A stretch of 64,000 nucleotides of DNA from Adiantum capillus-veneris (lineage: Eukaryota; Streptophyta; Polypodiopsida; Polypodiales; Pteridaceae): assembly GCA_014529385.2 (NCBI GenBank), contig CM043963.1:71938412-72002411 (forward strand). The letters are read 5' to 3'. Position 1 is the stretch's first letter. The number at the start of each line of letters is the position of its first letter. Of this stretch, positions 22,891-36,129 are shown piece after piece. The notes beneath the pieces are model-generated. The model saw nothing but the letters and a program-made list of their open reading frames with translations. It searched no databases and was not told where the DNA came from. A program made the position numbers and the translations under genes.

Positions 22891-25800
22891 CTCTATCTCC
22901 TTGTGTTAGATTCCTAAATTGATGAAGTTATCATAATCTCAAAAACATGAAAATTTGTAAATAAAATGTAGTGCAAAATCCCAACATTTTACTTGATTTT
23001 CAAAATTTGTGTACCTTCTTTCTAGTTAAGTAAGGCTCATGTCAATCCTTAATTCTTCAACAGAAAATCCAATAGGACTCAGTGATTCTTAAGTTTATTG
23101 AATATTTACACTATGAATTTATCAAATTTTGTTGACTTTTTTATGCCAAATTTTGAAAACCTTTTTAGCTAGGTTAATATACTTATATTTTTCAAATTTT
23201 ACATTGAAAATCACTAATAAGTTCCTTGACACTAGGGCACGTTGTTGTATGAACCTTGTATGAGTTGGACATTAGCAAGAGATAGTCTTGAGATTTTGGT
23301 AGGTCACCTACTATATATGTCTAAGCAATACTGATATAGGTCTTTTTCCACGACGCTATCAACCATGGGTTGGATTCCATATTCTACAACATCTGCACTT
23401 GATCTTTGAGCACTCAATCACACACTATGTCTACATTATATCTTTTCCAATTTGAATTTATTATGATGGCTCAACCCCGAGTTCTTTTGTTTGTCTTTAG
23501 CGGTTTTTGTACTTCCTTCTTAGATTTCTAGGCTCTAGCTTTTCTTGCTAACCAAACCTCCTAGTTGTGCTTCTCTATACTAGCACTATGAAGTGAGTAC
23601 CTCTCTAGCTAAAAATTACTCCAGGGATGATGGGTTACAATCCATCATTGTAGGACTTGTCTCCTAGAGTTGTACCACTTGTAGAGAAAGCCAATGGTAA
23701 GTGTTTTCCAAATATTTCTTGGTTTGGATTTTAAAATTCCACAGTCTCTTGTATTTGAGTCTAATCATTCTAACTTCAAGGATTCTTTTCAATTTTAAAA
23801 TCCTTAAACTCCCTTGTATTTGGGTCTGATCAGTATGACTTCAAGGATTTTCTCCAATTTCTTGGTTTTGATGAGGTTTTTATAGCTCTTTTTCCACCCA
23901 AATGGTGACACTTGTGTTTGCAAGTGATAAGGATTCAAGGTATGCAATTTTTTTAAAAAAGTTCTCTGTGTGGTACATTGGTCATGATCTATGTTCCCTA
24001 CCAGTTTTCAACCAAACTTATCAAATATGTTCTACAGGGTATTTGGAAATCTATCCCCTTGACCTTTTGTAATTTGGTTTCAATTTTCCTTGGTTTCCAA
24101 CACTTCTATTAAATATTAGAGTTTATTGTCTTTTGCCAAAATATAGTTTTGGCCTAGTTTTTCTCTAACTTTTGTAAGCTCAAATTGGTGGCATTGTGGC
24201 CTAGTTAACCTATTTCTATTAATTGAAATAAAAGACTACAATGAAATGAACAAAACTTGAAAGTATGAATAATGGTGGTGGAATGGATAACAGTTTAAAA
24301 GAAATGAGAAAAATGGTGATAGAAATAATTTATTTCCTCTTCAAAAACAAACACTCTTTGTTACCAAATGATAGATCTAACCAGTCATCGACTCCTAACA
24401 TCTATCAAATGAAAAAACCCCATTTTAACCCTATGTTGTTAGTGAAAATGGAATGGGTTTAAAATTCTTGGATAAACACAAATATGGTTACAAAATCACT
24501 TCACCATCATAGGATCAATTCCTAGCAATGATGCCAATGTTAGTGGATCATTGTGAAAAACGTCTATAGCATAGATACATGGCCCTAGCACACTCTCTTG
24601 TCAATACTCAAGGCAGTGACTAGGATAAGGCGTAGAGAGGCATTGGGTTATCAACCCCACAATAGAGTAACTACTACTAGAAGATGCACTCAAGAGAAAT
24701 CACAAGTCAACACAGAGTAATCAATTGTCAAGCAACCGATCAATCTTCACTCCGACTAAAAAGTCTCAGCCAAATGAGCTTGAAACACTTCAAAACTCTA
24801 GATTCCTATAGGCAAGGACTATCAGGATAGTTTTGGACCATGAAAACCGAATTCTAGAAGGTACAAGAATCTTGATCCATAATTTCATAGGTCAACAAAA
24901 TGTGAATAAAAATAGTCTTACATCTGTCGTCAAGGCCTAGAAACAACCTCCTATCAAGAATTTAGCCTTTGAACTTGAAATAGAACTTAAAAAATATATT
25001 TGAGCTCACAAAATGTAGACCTGAACCTTTATCAAATTGACAATGATTGCATTGAATAGATAGAGGAAGAGGAGAGGAACACAATGCACTTCTTTGAATT
25101 CAATTTGGATTACCAAAATGAAAATAGTATTGATTACAAAAGAACTATGTACCTTCAACTTCACCCGCAAAATAGCTTTCTTAAAAGTCTCCATGTCCCT
25201 CAAAAATGACTTACATACCTAGGGGCTCTAAAATGTGGCTTTAAGCCCAGTTCCCATGGATAATGTACAATTACATTCAAAATGAATGGAATGGATACAA
25301 TTACACTTTAAATATGAGAACTCCCAAGCATCTTTTATCATGTGGTAAATACAATGAGGGAATTTCATACTATAGGAGTATCCTCTATAGCATCTACAAA
25401 CACTTAGAAGTTGCCCTTGATGTTTGGTCTAGAGGAGAGTTAGCATCTTTTGGCTAGATTTTATCAAGGAGGACGGTCTCTCAACAATAATCACCCAAAA
25501 TTTTATACCTCTTGCTAAGTTAATGAGCATAAAATTCTCGGATAAAGAAGCTTCTTGTTGTCAAGCTCCAGTTGTAAATGATGTTAAATCCAAGCTCATT
25601 TGCTCACCATTTTGTCAATTTCTACCCATACTTCTAAAGCTAGTAGGCTAGCTTAGAGTTTTACTCAATTAGAGATATTGATGATGGCTCCTTCTTGGTG
25701 TATACACACTTGATGTTTCACTTGGTGTCTCATAGGTCTAATCTTCCTCCATGCCCTAATCAAGTCTACTCCCCAAATATTGACCATTTTGTTAGTGTTT

Positions 25801-27999
25801 AGATAGTTGTGCTGCATTACCCATCATGGCAATCAACAAGTAAATAAGTGAATCATACTTTTGGCTATTTTATTGATTTTGAGTATATATCTTTTTTCAT
25901 TGAGCTTTGATCAGACTCCTTAAATGAGTTTCTATTGATGGACCTTTTACAAAATCAAGCTACCGTTTATAAATGCAACACAATTGTGTCACATATCTAG
26001 CTTTGATGATCTTCAGTTTTTGCAAATTTAATCACAAAGTAGAGACAAGAGTAGAGAGCAATCAAAGGGATTGGTTGGTACTTCATCTTGGTAATCAACC
26101 TACAAATTTATCTAACAACATAGGCCTATGAATTGATATGTTTAGAGAACTTTGCTCTATGCATGGAAGAAGAGGTGAGATGGACTGCAATCCTTATGGG
26201 ATCCATGAATCTTGATAAAAAGAGATACCTAGACGGAGAACCTTTTTTAATGCCCTTTTGTTGTATATTGTTCTAACACCTCATATCTTCCCTTCTCTTT
26301 CAACCCTCAAAGTGGTGTCTTGGAAAATCTTGAAAATCCAAAAAGTAAATTCACTAATAGCCACATTCTCTAATCTTTTCATGAGATCTTATAGACTCTT
26401 CACACACTTGATTATCAACCATGATGAAAGCCTAAAGAGTTAGCGGACTGTTTCATTTAGGATGCTAGCAAACCTTTTTTTTAAAGAGTTGTCTTCACTT
26501 TGCACTTGGAGAATTTTGTAGGTCATACTTTACAAGAAAGGGACATCTAAATAATATTGTTATCACAACCTTTGACTCTTGAGTCTTGAGCTCTTTGTTA
26601 TATGTTCTTCTAAAATACTTTGGATAGCTTATACTTTGGATGCAACGTCTCATGAAGGAAATCATCACAATGTTATGAAAATCTTCACGTACATTCATGA
26701 GGAACAATGATAGCTTATATGTGTGGATACAACCTATCATAAGGTATATGATCACAATACCATGAAATCTTCAAGAAAAGCTCACTTTTGAGGAATCTCT
26801 TTCTATGAAGTACTTGGCTAATGGAATATAGTTTGCACACTAGTGATGTATTGGAATATTAGGAGCTAATGCCGCAAGCTATCTACCACCTGGCTCTTCG
26901 ACTCGAGTGCCAAGGCCAACTAGTTGGCACACACCTTTTTCCTTTTTGCTTGGAGTTAATCCCAAAGGATCTTGTTTGATTCCCCTTAATTCAAACGTTG
27001 GCACCGCCTATTTAATGTGAGAGTTTTCTCAAAAACTCGCTCATGTGCCCATATATTGCACTACTCTTTAAGGACCTTGTTGGCCTTTAGTGTCTCATGC
27101 TCAATAGACCCTAGGTTTAGGATAATGCAACTTATAAGCTTTGAATTTTATCTACATTTCAAATCAGAAGGTGAAATAACCTACTTGAAATCGAGTGATC
27201 TATTTTTATATATATAAAAAAAGAACCGTTGGTTACCCTTAGAAGTTCTCACATGAAAGCTCTCCAAGTCTCCAGGAGAAAATTCTTTGGAGCATTTTAA
27301 TTTGCAATGCTAAGAATCTTTTACCTTCAAAGAGGCCTAATATAGCCTTTACATAGCTCTTAATCTTTTTGCTTATACATGACTCTTGCTTTCTCAACAA
27401 GTAAAAAGTGCAACACAATTTGTCGTCTTGTATTAATAAAAAATGTTGCAACTTGATATTTAAATCAAATCAAAAGATAGAATATTATTTTCTGCATCAA
27501 TCACCTTAAACAAACATTGATAATAAAATATTTGTCTATTACTTTTTTTGGCTACTTTTGGACCACATTTTGCTTAAAGCAAACATGTCTCTTGCAAGTT
27601 AGCCATGGAAAGCCCACCTCTAATTCAAAAGCTATGCACTCTCTCAAATAGGGACAAAACTTTATATCAATCTTTCGCATTCAGATTGAAAGTCATAAAG
27701 TTGATGCAAAACTTCTAAAAGACTGATGATACCACAAGAAAGAATTAGGGGCATGAAAGCTTCGACCTACTTTGGAGCATTTTATTTGAACTTAATGAGC
27801 TCAAACAGTTTGATGGTGGAAAGTTGGTGACATACCCTCCCCAATGTCCCCATGACCCATAATGAAGGGACCTTAATTGATGAGATGCTTCCTAGGGTTC
27901 TCTGTTTATAACTAGAGTTCAAAGTGGTAAATCCATATGCTAACAACCACAATAGGTATGTACCTATGTAGTGCACATGGGTTTTGCCTAAGAAAACAA
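22891..27999. other. Long stretch of decayed, transposon-like DNA
   Basis: No frame shows family features. A worn 75-95 bp direct duplication lies at about 23720-23870. 'attggcatcattgctagg' on the minus strand near 24530 and 'gttggcaccgcc' on the plus strand near 26998 resemble the leader starts of Gypsy elements next to an LTR, so LTR remnants are likely, but no paired LTRs could be traced. Confidence 0.4.
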
Positions 28000-28790
28000 G
28001 AGCAATGTTGATATTTGGAATTCCTTATATCATGCCAAGGCCAAAGATTATGGGCCGGTCTCAACATAGCTTAAGGGTGCCTACAAAGGGCAACAACTAA
28101 GTGGAGAGTGGGCATCTAGACTCCAGTGGTCTCAGATCCATATCAGAGACGTGGAGCTATTTTTAGCCAAGGAGATGCATGAAGTGGGGCTAAATTTGGG
28201 AGCTCTTGGGGATGACGATGGTGTGAAAAGGCCACTTGGGAAAGGAAAGAGAGGAGCAGAGCCACCAAGAAACCACAACCTAAACGCAAGTTCTTTACCT
28301 CTATGGGATACACATTGGGGAGCGCAAAAATCTTCATCTCAATCATTGTTGCTCTCGGCATCCGTGGAAGGAGCCACGACTTTTCCTCCCTCTATAAAAC
28401 AAGCGAGTAACACCATAGCTCACAACTCAATGGTGTTTTCTCATTGTGGCTACCCAAAGCAGCTTTTAGGGTTCCTTTTGAATTGCAACCCTAAAATTTG
28501 AAATGCACCCTTGAGGGTTGCAAGCCAAAAAATTAAAAAAAAACAAGAGAGGGAACCCACGGCCGGCATCCCGCCGCCCCTCCCCGTACCCACCTTCTTC
28601 TTGCTGGTTTGGCAAATCCCTCAAGGCGACCAAGGCAAGGCAAATCATCACGAGAGATAACTGGTAATCTATAATTTTAAAAAAATATAGATATTTTTGC
28701 AAGTTGCAAGTATTCAAGAGGTCATGTTGTCGTACCTCGGCATGTTCAAAACTTACAAGAGAATTCCTAGAAATTGGAAGGATACACGAG
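28000..28790 (+). mobile_element. Probable 5' LTR of a Gypsy relic
   Basis: A TATA box (TATAAA, 28393-28398) lies in a context like an LTR promoter. About 400 bp downstream is a tract resembling a primer-binding site for initiator tRNA-Met (TGGTATCTAGCAAAGC, from 28792). Gag, protease, RT and RNase H remnants follow in order to 32.0 kb. The left end is not defined. Confidence 0.45.
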
Positions 28791-28791
28791 G

Positions 28792-28807
28792 TGGTATCTA
28801 GCAAAGC
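28792..28807 (+). promoter_or_regulatory. Candidate primer-binding site (initiator tRNA-Met)
   Basis: TGGTATCTAGCAAAGC resembles the common plant retroelement primer-binding sequence TGGTATCAGAGC. It lies between the LTR-like promoter and gag. Confidence 0.4.
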
Positions 28808-29089
28808 AGCATCGAGTCACCAAGGTGGCAATATCTCACAAAAATTTCATGGTATTTTGCAATCCGATTAGACCGATCTTCTTTAATGAGCGTTTAAAAA
28901 TCAGCAAAGCTCGCATTTGGACTACGCTTTTTAGAGGTTCAACATCGACATCAACCATTCTCTACAACTTGGTGGAAGTAAATTAGCAAGCCTAATTACT
29001 TTTGATTGTAGTGGTTCACAGTCGCTTTTGATCTATTCTCATTCGGCAATTTCATCTAAGGAATATCTTTTCTATTGCTAGCACATCAC

Positions 29090-30240
29090 AAAATTGGCAT
29101 GGATTTGGACATTGACATGCAACATACATTTGATTTTGAAAATCCTACACAAGTTCTACCTGCAATTGTCCCTCGGCATCCTCTACTCTCACAAAGGGTA
29201 CCCACATGGCAACAAAATTGAATGATAGCTACAAATTTCTTGACATCCCAGAATCTAGAGCACTACAAACACGCATGATTTTTTTAGAGTCTAATTTTTC
29301 AAAGTTGAATGAGAATGTCTCCAAAATGTCTGATATATTTGTGTAATTACTACAATAATCAGTCAAGGGCAAGGTTAATGAGAGACTTGGGTTTTTGCAT
29401 CCCACGTGCCTAGTGGGACCACACCTAGTTTGCAGGAGCAAGGCTCCAATTTAGAGGGGTTGCACTGTCTCTCTCAAAAATAGGTGGATGACTTGTTAAA
29501 GAATACCAAGCCACCCATTTTTAGCTAAGAATAAAGGGAACCCGACAAAGATACTATGAATATATTCTTGAGCAAATGGGATGGGATTCACAATCTTAGA
29601 CGCACTCTTGATGTAGTCAAGGCACTGCAAACATATCTGACACTAGAAGGCAAGGCCTACAAATGATGCATGTCTCTCACAAGGAGAAGAGCACCATACC
29701 ACAAACTTGGGCACCCTTCAAGGCTGTGGTTAGAAAATAATTTTTGCCCATAAATAAAGCGAACAAAAATTAGTTTGCTTGGCATAAATGCTTTATGGGT
29801 CAACATAGGACCTTGCTGGGGTATATCTTGCACTATTATGATGTAATTCTCAAGCTGAGAGGGTTTGGATATATTTCAATAAGTGTCAGAGTGTTGAAAC
29901 TAAAGCTTCAGAAGTATGGCAAAACTTAGGACCATAATGTTGAGGAGGCCATAATGTGAGCACATATACACGACGATCCCAATGAGAAAGCATTGCATAC
30001 TATTCATGTGTTTGAAATTGCACATGCAAATGCACGCACATAGCATGTGAACAATAAAAGAAACTTTATAGTAGTCTCATCTGCGGCATCCAAGAAGACC
30101 AAGGGGTCTAGGGGACCTCTGTCTAGTGAAGAGTTTGAGAAGGTTAGAAAGGACAAATGATGGTTTACATGCTTAGGGAGTGGACACGGCAAAAAGAATT
30201 GTCCCAAGGGGAAATCTTCTACCCCAAGGTAAGGCAAAAG
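29090..30240 (+). pseudogene. Gypsy gag remnant with zinc knuckle
   Basis: Many frameshifts and stops break the frame. Recognisable pieces are EYILEQMGWDSQS near 29550, a later helical stretch YDVILKLRGFGYISISVRVL near 29840, and at 30165-30205 WFTCLGSGHGKKNCPK, a CCHC zinc knuckle whose first cysteine is now tryptophan. It belongs with the protease and RT remnants just downstream. Confidence 0.6.
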
Positions 30241-30344
30241 CAGTGCACATGGTGCACTTGCTACCTCTTGGGTCCTCCTCTCGTTTTTCCAATGTAGAGG
30301 TAACACAGATCAAAGAAAATCATGAGTGATGTATCACAACCTCA

Positions 30345-30962
30345 ATGTGGCAACCAGCAGCCTTTGATCCACATGAGTTGGTACGTATGCATGGGTCTAT
30401 CCAGGATCACAAGGTGCAAATCTTGGTGGACGATGTTGCTTCACACAATTTCATTAACTATAAGTTATTCAAATGGCTTAAGTTGCCCCAGACTCCAAGT
30501 TTCCACCATCATTACAAGGTATTGATGATAAATTTCCATGATGCTAATATGTGAATACTAAAGTGAAGGATGTATCGTTGGAGATGTAATGGTATCACAC
30601 ATATTCCAAGTCATGAATATGGATCGGGCAAGTGTGTCCCTTAGCTAGGAGTGGTACATAGTTTAGGATCATCACTTAAACGTAGTTTTGAGCACAATAG
30701 TTTGATGTTTGAAGTCAATGGCATGCACGTGCTATTGTTGGGATGGAAGGATGTTCCTTCGTTGCCACTCATTTGTACAGAAGAGCTAATGAATCTCTCT
30801 TCTCAAGATGAAATAGAAGAACTGTTTTTGTGTTACTCAATGTGTCATTCCCTCTCAAATGTTGATAATGTTTTGAATGACAATTTATCAACGCCGCGTG
30901 CTTCTCTCTCTTCTCTTCCACCTATGGATCCTTATCTCTCTAGAACAAGCAAATGTTTGTGA
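30345..30962 (+). pseudogene. Gypsy protease remnant
   Basis: The frame at 30345-30554 reads IQDHKVQILVDDVASHNFIN, the retropepsin active-site region of plant Gypsy elements (usual form L-V-D-S/D-G-A-S-H-N-F-I), with G changed to V. A further frame at 30651-30962 gives LLLGWKDVPSLPLICTEELM and probably covers the spacer between protease and RT. Confidence 0.6.
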
Positions 30963-31039
30963 TAAGTTAAAAGAATTATTAATGGAATACAAAGATTTAT
31001 TCGTAGATGATTTGTCATAGGGTTTTTAACAACACGGGC

Positions 31040-32010
31040 TGTGCAATGTGGCACAACCATGGTTGCAGGCAGTAAGCCCGTAAGTAAACCACCCTACAAA
31101 ATGCCTCATTTTGAGGCTATTGAGGTGAAACTTCAGCTTGTTGACTATCTCAGTAGAGGGCTTATACAACCCAGTTCTTCACCATAGGCCCTCCCATCTT
31201 TTTGGTGAAGAAAAAAGATGGTACTATATACATGTGCCTCGATTACCATAGGTTGAATGCGATTATTGTTATGAACAAGTATCCATTGCTGAGAGTGGAT
31301 GAGTTATTTGATAAGCTCACCCATGCTTGTTTCTTTATGAAGGTAAAATTGCAATAGAGATATCATCAAGTATACATTAGGCTTGCTCATATAGCCAAAA
31401 TTGCATTCCAAACAGAGTTTGCACACTATGAGTTTTTGGTTATGCCTCCATTATGCCTCTGAGGAAGAGCACTTACAACATTTGAAATAGGTATTTGAAT
31501 TATTTTGAGAAAATAATTTATGTGCCCAAGAATCAAAGCGTGATTTTCTCAAGGAGAAAATTCACTACCTAGGGCATGTTATTTCAACTCATGTGTAACA
31601 TATAGATAAATCCAAAGTGGATGCCATTAGTAGGTGGACTTCTTCTAGAAATCTAAAAGAGTTATGGATTTTCTTAGGATTTGCAGGTTTTTATTGAAGG
31701 TTCACTTACAAACTATGTTCATATTGTTGTTTCCACGACAAATCATTTGAAAGCCAAAGGGAAAACCTTTCAGTGGGGGGAGAATCTCAATAGAAAAGTT
31801 TTGATGCTCTCAAGGATGTATTAACCACAGCTCATGTTTTGGCTATTGTGGATCCTTTAAAACTGTTTGTTTTGGAAATGGATGCTAGTAACCATGCTAT
31901 TGGAGCAATCCTTCTTGAGGAGGGAAAGCCAATTATATTTGAAAGAAAAAATTGATTTCAGCACAACAAAATTATTTTGCTTACAAAAGACAATATGCAA
32001 TAGTTATTCC
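31040..32010 (+). pseudogene. Gypsy reverse transcriptase and RNase H remnants
   Basis: At 31200-31480 the translation has KDGTIYMCLDYHRLNAIIVM, KYPLLRVDELFDKL and IRLAHIAKIAFQTEFAHYEF, the fingers-palm region of Gypsy RT (usual DGSWRMCVDYRALN). At 31560-31700 are HYLGHVIST and FLGFAGFY. At 31867-31960 FVLEMDASNHAIGAILLEEG marks the start of RNase H. Stops and frameshifts occur throughout, and the catalytic YxDD segment is not recoverable. Confidence 0.75.
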
Positions 32011-32049
32011 TTTGAAGATGTGGCTCAAAGGAAACCTGTAACCACTACA

Positions 32050-33965
32050 AGCATACCATAAGTGAATGTCAGGAAACCAAACTATGGCGAAAAATCCTGG
32101 GAGAAATCTGGCAGAGTCTCTCCTGTAAACTGAGCAAAAAGCTCAAGTACAATCTCTACCATAAGACATTCCAAACTGGCAACAAAGTGGGAGATAGCTC
32201 TACTACTACACAATCATGAAACCATGATCAAAATGTATCAAACTCGATGCTCATATATGCATAAAACCAACTCCACAATCTGCAATCTTTGCAAGCACGC
32301 AATTTGGGACAAACAGCTTAACTGAGCGTAAAGCGCATAAACATATATGCAAGTAGAGAGCAAACTAGCTCAAAATGCATCCCACAATAGAAACTTCCTA
32401 CAAAAAATTGCAAAAAGACCTATGAAACATGTGATTGTCTATTTGTAGCCACACAAGAAAACATAATCCTCACTTCTGCGAGAGTGGGTATAAGAAGACT
32501 AAATTGTGTCCAAACTGGCAAAACCTATCAAAGTGAGAGTAAATACTAGATCATTGTCAAAGTGGGAGTCTAACTCAACCACTAAACCATCAGAGAGTAA
32601 GATGCAAGACAAACGGATAGTGTTTCCCCTATGTTTTGAGCAAAAGCTCAAAAAAATCACCAAAACAGACACTCAATGTCTCAGTAAATAGATCCACAAA
32701 TGGCATACATGCACTACCAAAACCCTCGCAAACTAGCTCACTCCTAAACGAGTGGCTTTATGGACCTGTACCTGTCCAAAAATGTTGTAAACTCTTGAAC
32801 CAACTACATGTGAGCTACGGCTAGCTCAAATTGTATTCGTAATATATGCATGAAATTGCACCAAACCCTGCAAAATACTACTCCCCTGGAATGTCCCACA
32901 CAATCACACATAGTCTACACTGCAACAAAGTGCAAACTACGAGCAAAACCATCAAGATACAGACACACTACCTCATTGGTCGATAAGCACATCAATCGAA
33001 AACCAAACACACATCACAACCACTGCCTGTGGTTGAAATTTCCATCCAAGAGCCGCATTCGTGGGAAAACTACTCCAATATGGTTTGTTAGAGTCTCAAT
33101 GCACCGATGGGTGTTGTCGAAGCTGGAAAGTAGAGAATCATCAAAGCCGTAATGACCAAATCAAAGTCGAGATCCGATGGTGCCGGAGGAAACCGTCTGA
33201 TCCAAACCGCTCTGGAATGGGAGGGGAGTTGCTGGTGAAACTATGCTAGAGTGGAGCCAAATTTCTCTCGCTATGTCGAAGTCGATAAAACTGGTCGATG
33301 CCTCCTTACGTCATCAAACCGAAGTACACTAGCCAAATCGCTCAGTTGCCAATGTTGAGAAGAAATGCCAGAGTCATAGCCGCCAAAATCGGTCTCAAAA
33401 CCGGTGTGCCAAGGTGATGCTAATCGTCTATGCTCAAAGCGGTAGAGGAGGATTGCCGAGAAAATCATCCAGGAGAAGTACTCTCAACTAGGAAGAGAAA
33501 AACCGTTGAAATCGGGCAAAAAACCACCGAAAGATGTAGGGCCGATGTTAGGGAGACAACCGAGCTTATTCGCCCGTGTCCATACATGCCTATCTGTATG
33601 TGTGTGTGCAGCCGCATTGAGAGCGTACGCGTTCTCTCTTGTTGACATGACCAAGAGAGCTCCGAAGCTCACTCTCTTTCTCTTTCTTTCTGCTATCGAT
33701 GCCAGCTTTACACTCCCTTTCTTGATCTCGAGTGTGTGTGAACACGCTCTTGGAAGGAAATTTTTAAAAAAGGATTTTTAAGGCTCAGCTCTGTCAAAAT
33801 ATGCAATGGGTTGCTAATTCTGTCGAAAAAAACCTACTCTGAGTCTTCCACTCTCCCAACCCAACTCCCCCTTGCTCCCAATGCTGCTAGAGATGTAAAA
33901 CTTCTCGTGTTGCTTCAAATTAGCCCGAGCTCTTGCTCTACAACCCAATTCATGGCTTGCAATAT
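32050..33965. other. Unclassified stretch, possibly the 3' part of a retroelement
   Basis: This is AC-rich on the plus strand and contains a GC-richer part (33000-33560). Several open frames of 60-100 residues overlap on both strands, but none shows a recognisable motif. A terminal LTR matching 28.0-28.8 kb was not found. Confidence 0.35.
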
Positions 33966-33969
33966 TCAT

Positions 33970-34012
33970 TGTGTGAGTGTGAGTGTGTGTGTGTGTGTGC
34001 GCACGCGCGCAC
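33970..34012. repeat. (GT)n/(GC)n microsatellite
   Basis: 'gtgtgagtgtgagtgtgtgt' runs into 'gcgcacgcgcgc', an alternating purine-pyrimidine tract. Confidence 0.9.
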
Positions 34013-34259
34013 AAGCGGTGCCTATGAAGCTCAATTTGCTTATCCTTAACTACTCAACACTGTCCTGCTTGGTGCTCTCTTTTCTATTGCCGAAAGGCTC
34101 CAAAAAGACCAACGTTGTAGAGAAAAATTGAATTCCTTCAATTTTCAACCAAGACTAAATATGCAAAAACCAAATTTGTGTTGATATTTTTTCATGACTG
34201 ATTGGTGTTGTGCATATAAAAGAGCATTTGCAAGAGTTCTTTGTACAAAAACTAAAATT

Positions 34260-36085
34260 CTGTAAACTTGGACATCATACGCGTATGATGTCTCAAAAGG
34301 CATCTGAAGACCAAATTTTAAAGGTTTAACTGCACAGTGTTTAAAAGGGGGTTTTACCCTAAGTACACCTTGAGACTAGAGTTTTGACCAAATCTTGACA
34401 CCCAAAAGACAAAAGACGGAGCGGGAAACGGAAAGAAAAACTTGTGATTCTGAGCACATTTTTGCATGAAAATTGATAGAAGTGCTTGAAAACCAATGTT
34501 GAAGACTTGGGGATGCCTGTGAGTGAATTCTGACCAAAATTCATCAGCAGACATCATATGCGTATGATGTTTGAAGGGTAATTCCAGGAGCAAACGTGAA
34601 CTTTTGACTTTATACCCATCTTTTGCATGTTGTGTTGAGCAGATACGCCAAGTTTCAGTTCATTTGGAATTATAGATTCAGGAGGGATTTTACTCTTTTA
34701 GGGCATTTCCTTCTCAAAAAGTGATGATTTTGTTCAATTTTGATGTCCAAAATTTGATGTGATCACATATTCTTGTTGTACACATCAAGGGGCACCTTGG
34801 GTAGAAATAACTCCATTCTGACCACCTAGACATCATACAAAAATGCTGTCTTACAGGCCAGATTTTGGGTCAAAAGTTACATCTGAGTGCATTCTTGTAA
34901 TCTAGAGCATTTAGAAAGCCTATAGGCGAAACTCCATTGAATTTGAAGCATTTTTGGGCTTGTACAGGCCATAAGACGCATCTAGGAAAAGTGAATGCTT
35001 GAATTGATCATACCTTGTTAAAAAAGTGTTGGATTTGAATTTTGAAAGCTACTATGGGTTGCCAAGTGTAGTGAGGACCTCTAAAGTGAATTTCACTTCA
35101 TTCTGACCAGTAAGACATCATACGTGTATGATGTTTAAAGGGCACTTTTAGGGACCAAAATTGACATTTGAACTTACCAAGGTGTTTAGCACCATTAAAC
35201 AAGCTAACAAAAAAAAATTCATCTGATTCTGAGCACATAGACATCATATGCTTATGTTGTCTCCGATCAAGATCTGAAGGTCCAATTGCACTTCTGACCA
35301 CATAAGATTTTTGGAAGTGATGATTTAAGCTTCTTTGCAAAAATTCATCTCATTTGGACACATATTTTTGAATTTAAGGAGATTTTTTGCATATCCAAGA
35401 AGGTAAAGGTGAAAAAGTAGTTTGAGCATATTCTTGTTGTATTCATCAAGGAGTACCTTGGGTAGAAATCTAAGTGAAATCTAAGCCAAAAGACATCAGA
35501 CACGTATGATGTCTTATGGACTAGATCTGGGTCAAATCAAACATCTGAGTATTCCATAGTGTCCTAGAGCATAAAAGAAGTCCCTAGCCAAATTTCCATT
35601 GAATTTGGAGCACATTTGAGCTAAAAAGTGCCAAACGACAAAAATTGAGCAAGGTTCATTCTTGTATTGACCATAACTTGCACAAAAAGTGTTCAAATTG
35701 AATTCTAGAAGTTGTTGAGAGTTGTTTGAGTGATAAACAATGTTTGGATAAAACTCACTTCATTCTGGCACAAAAGACATCATACACGTATGATGTCTCA
35801 AGCCCCAAATTAGAGGACAAAACTCACATCTGAGCTTACAGAAGTGTTTGCCATCACAAAATAGGCCTAGAGATCAAGTTCCATTCAATTTGGATCACTT
35901 TTGGCTTAGCTAACCTCCCCGGGAAGTTGCAGGCAACCAAATACAAAAAACAAGTGATAGACCTAACTAGAAGTGTCAGAATCACAAACTAAGACTTGAA
36001 GTGGTTAGAGTACATCAAGGAGAGTCTATAGTTAAAGTTTGGAGCAATTCTAAGTCAGGAGACATCAAATAGGGGTGCTAGCTCC
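34260..36085. repeat. Array of about 280-bp repeats with a CATACGCGTATG palindrome (copy 1)
   Basis: The landmark ACATCATACGCGTATGATGT (a 20-bp perfect palindrome at 34272) recurs in worn form at 34551, 34830, 35115, 35241, 35493, 35777 and 36062. Most spacings are 279-285 bp. Units share 'ttcattctgacca' before the palindrome and 'gggtcaaa' and 'catctgagt' after it. The block is homologous to 52.16-53.31 kb, including flanking text such as 'agtacaccttgagacta'. Confidence 0.85.
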
Positions 36086-36129
36086 TTGTTTTTGGGGTCA
36101 CAGGAAATATCCTCCATCTGGTTCACAAT

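Noticed and set aside
28151-28804. Overlapping frames of 112-116 residues on both strands
   Set aside because: They lie across the probable LTR promoter and GC-rich leader of the Gypsy relic and show no family features.
33430-34131. Cluster of short frames near 33.4-34.1 kb
   Set aside because: Frames overlap on both strands, cross a (GT)n tract, and lack consistent coding signals.
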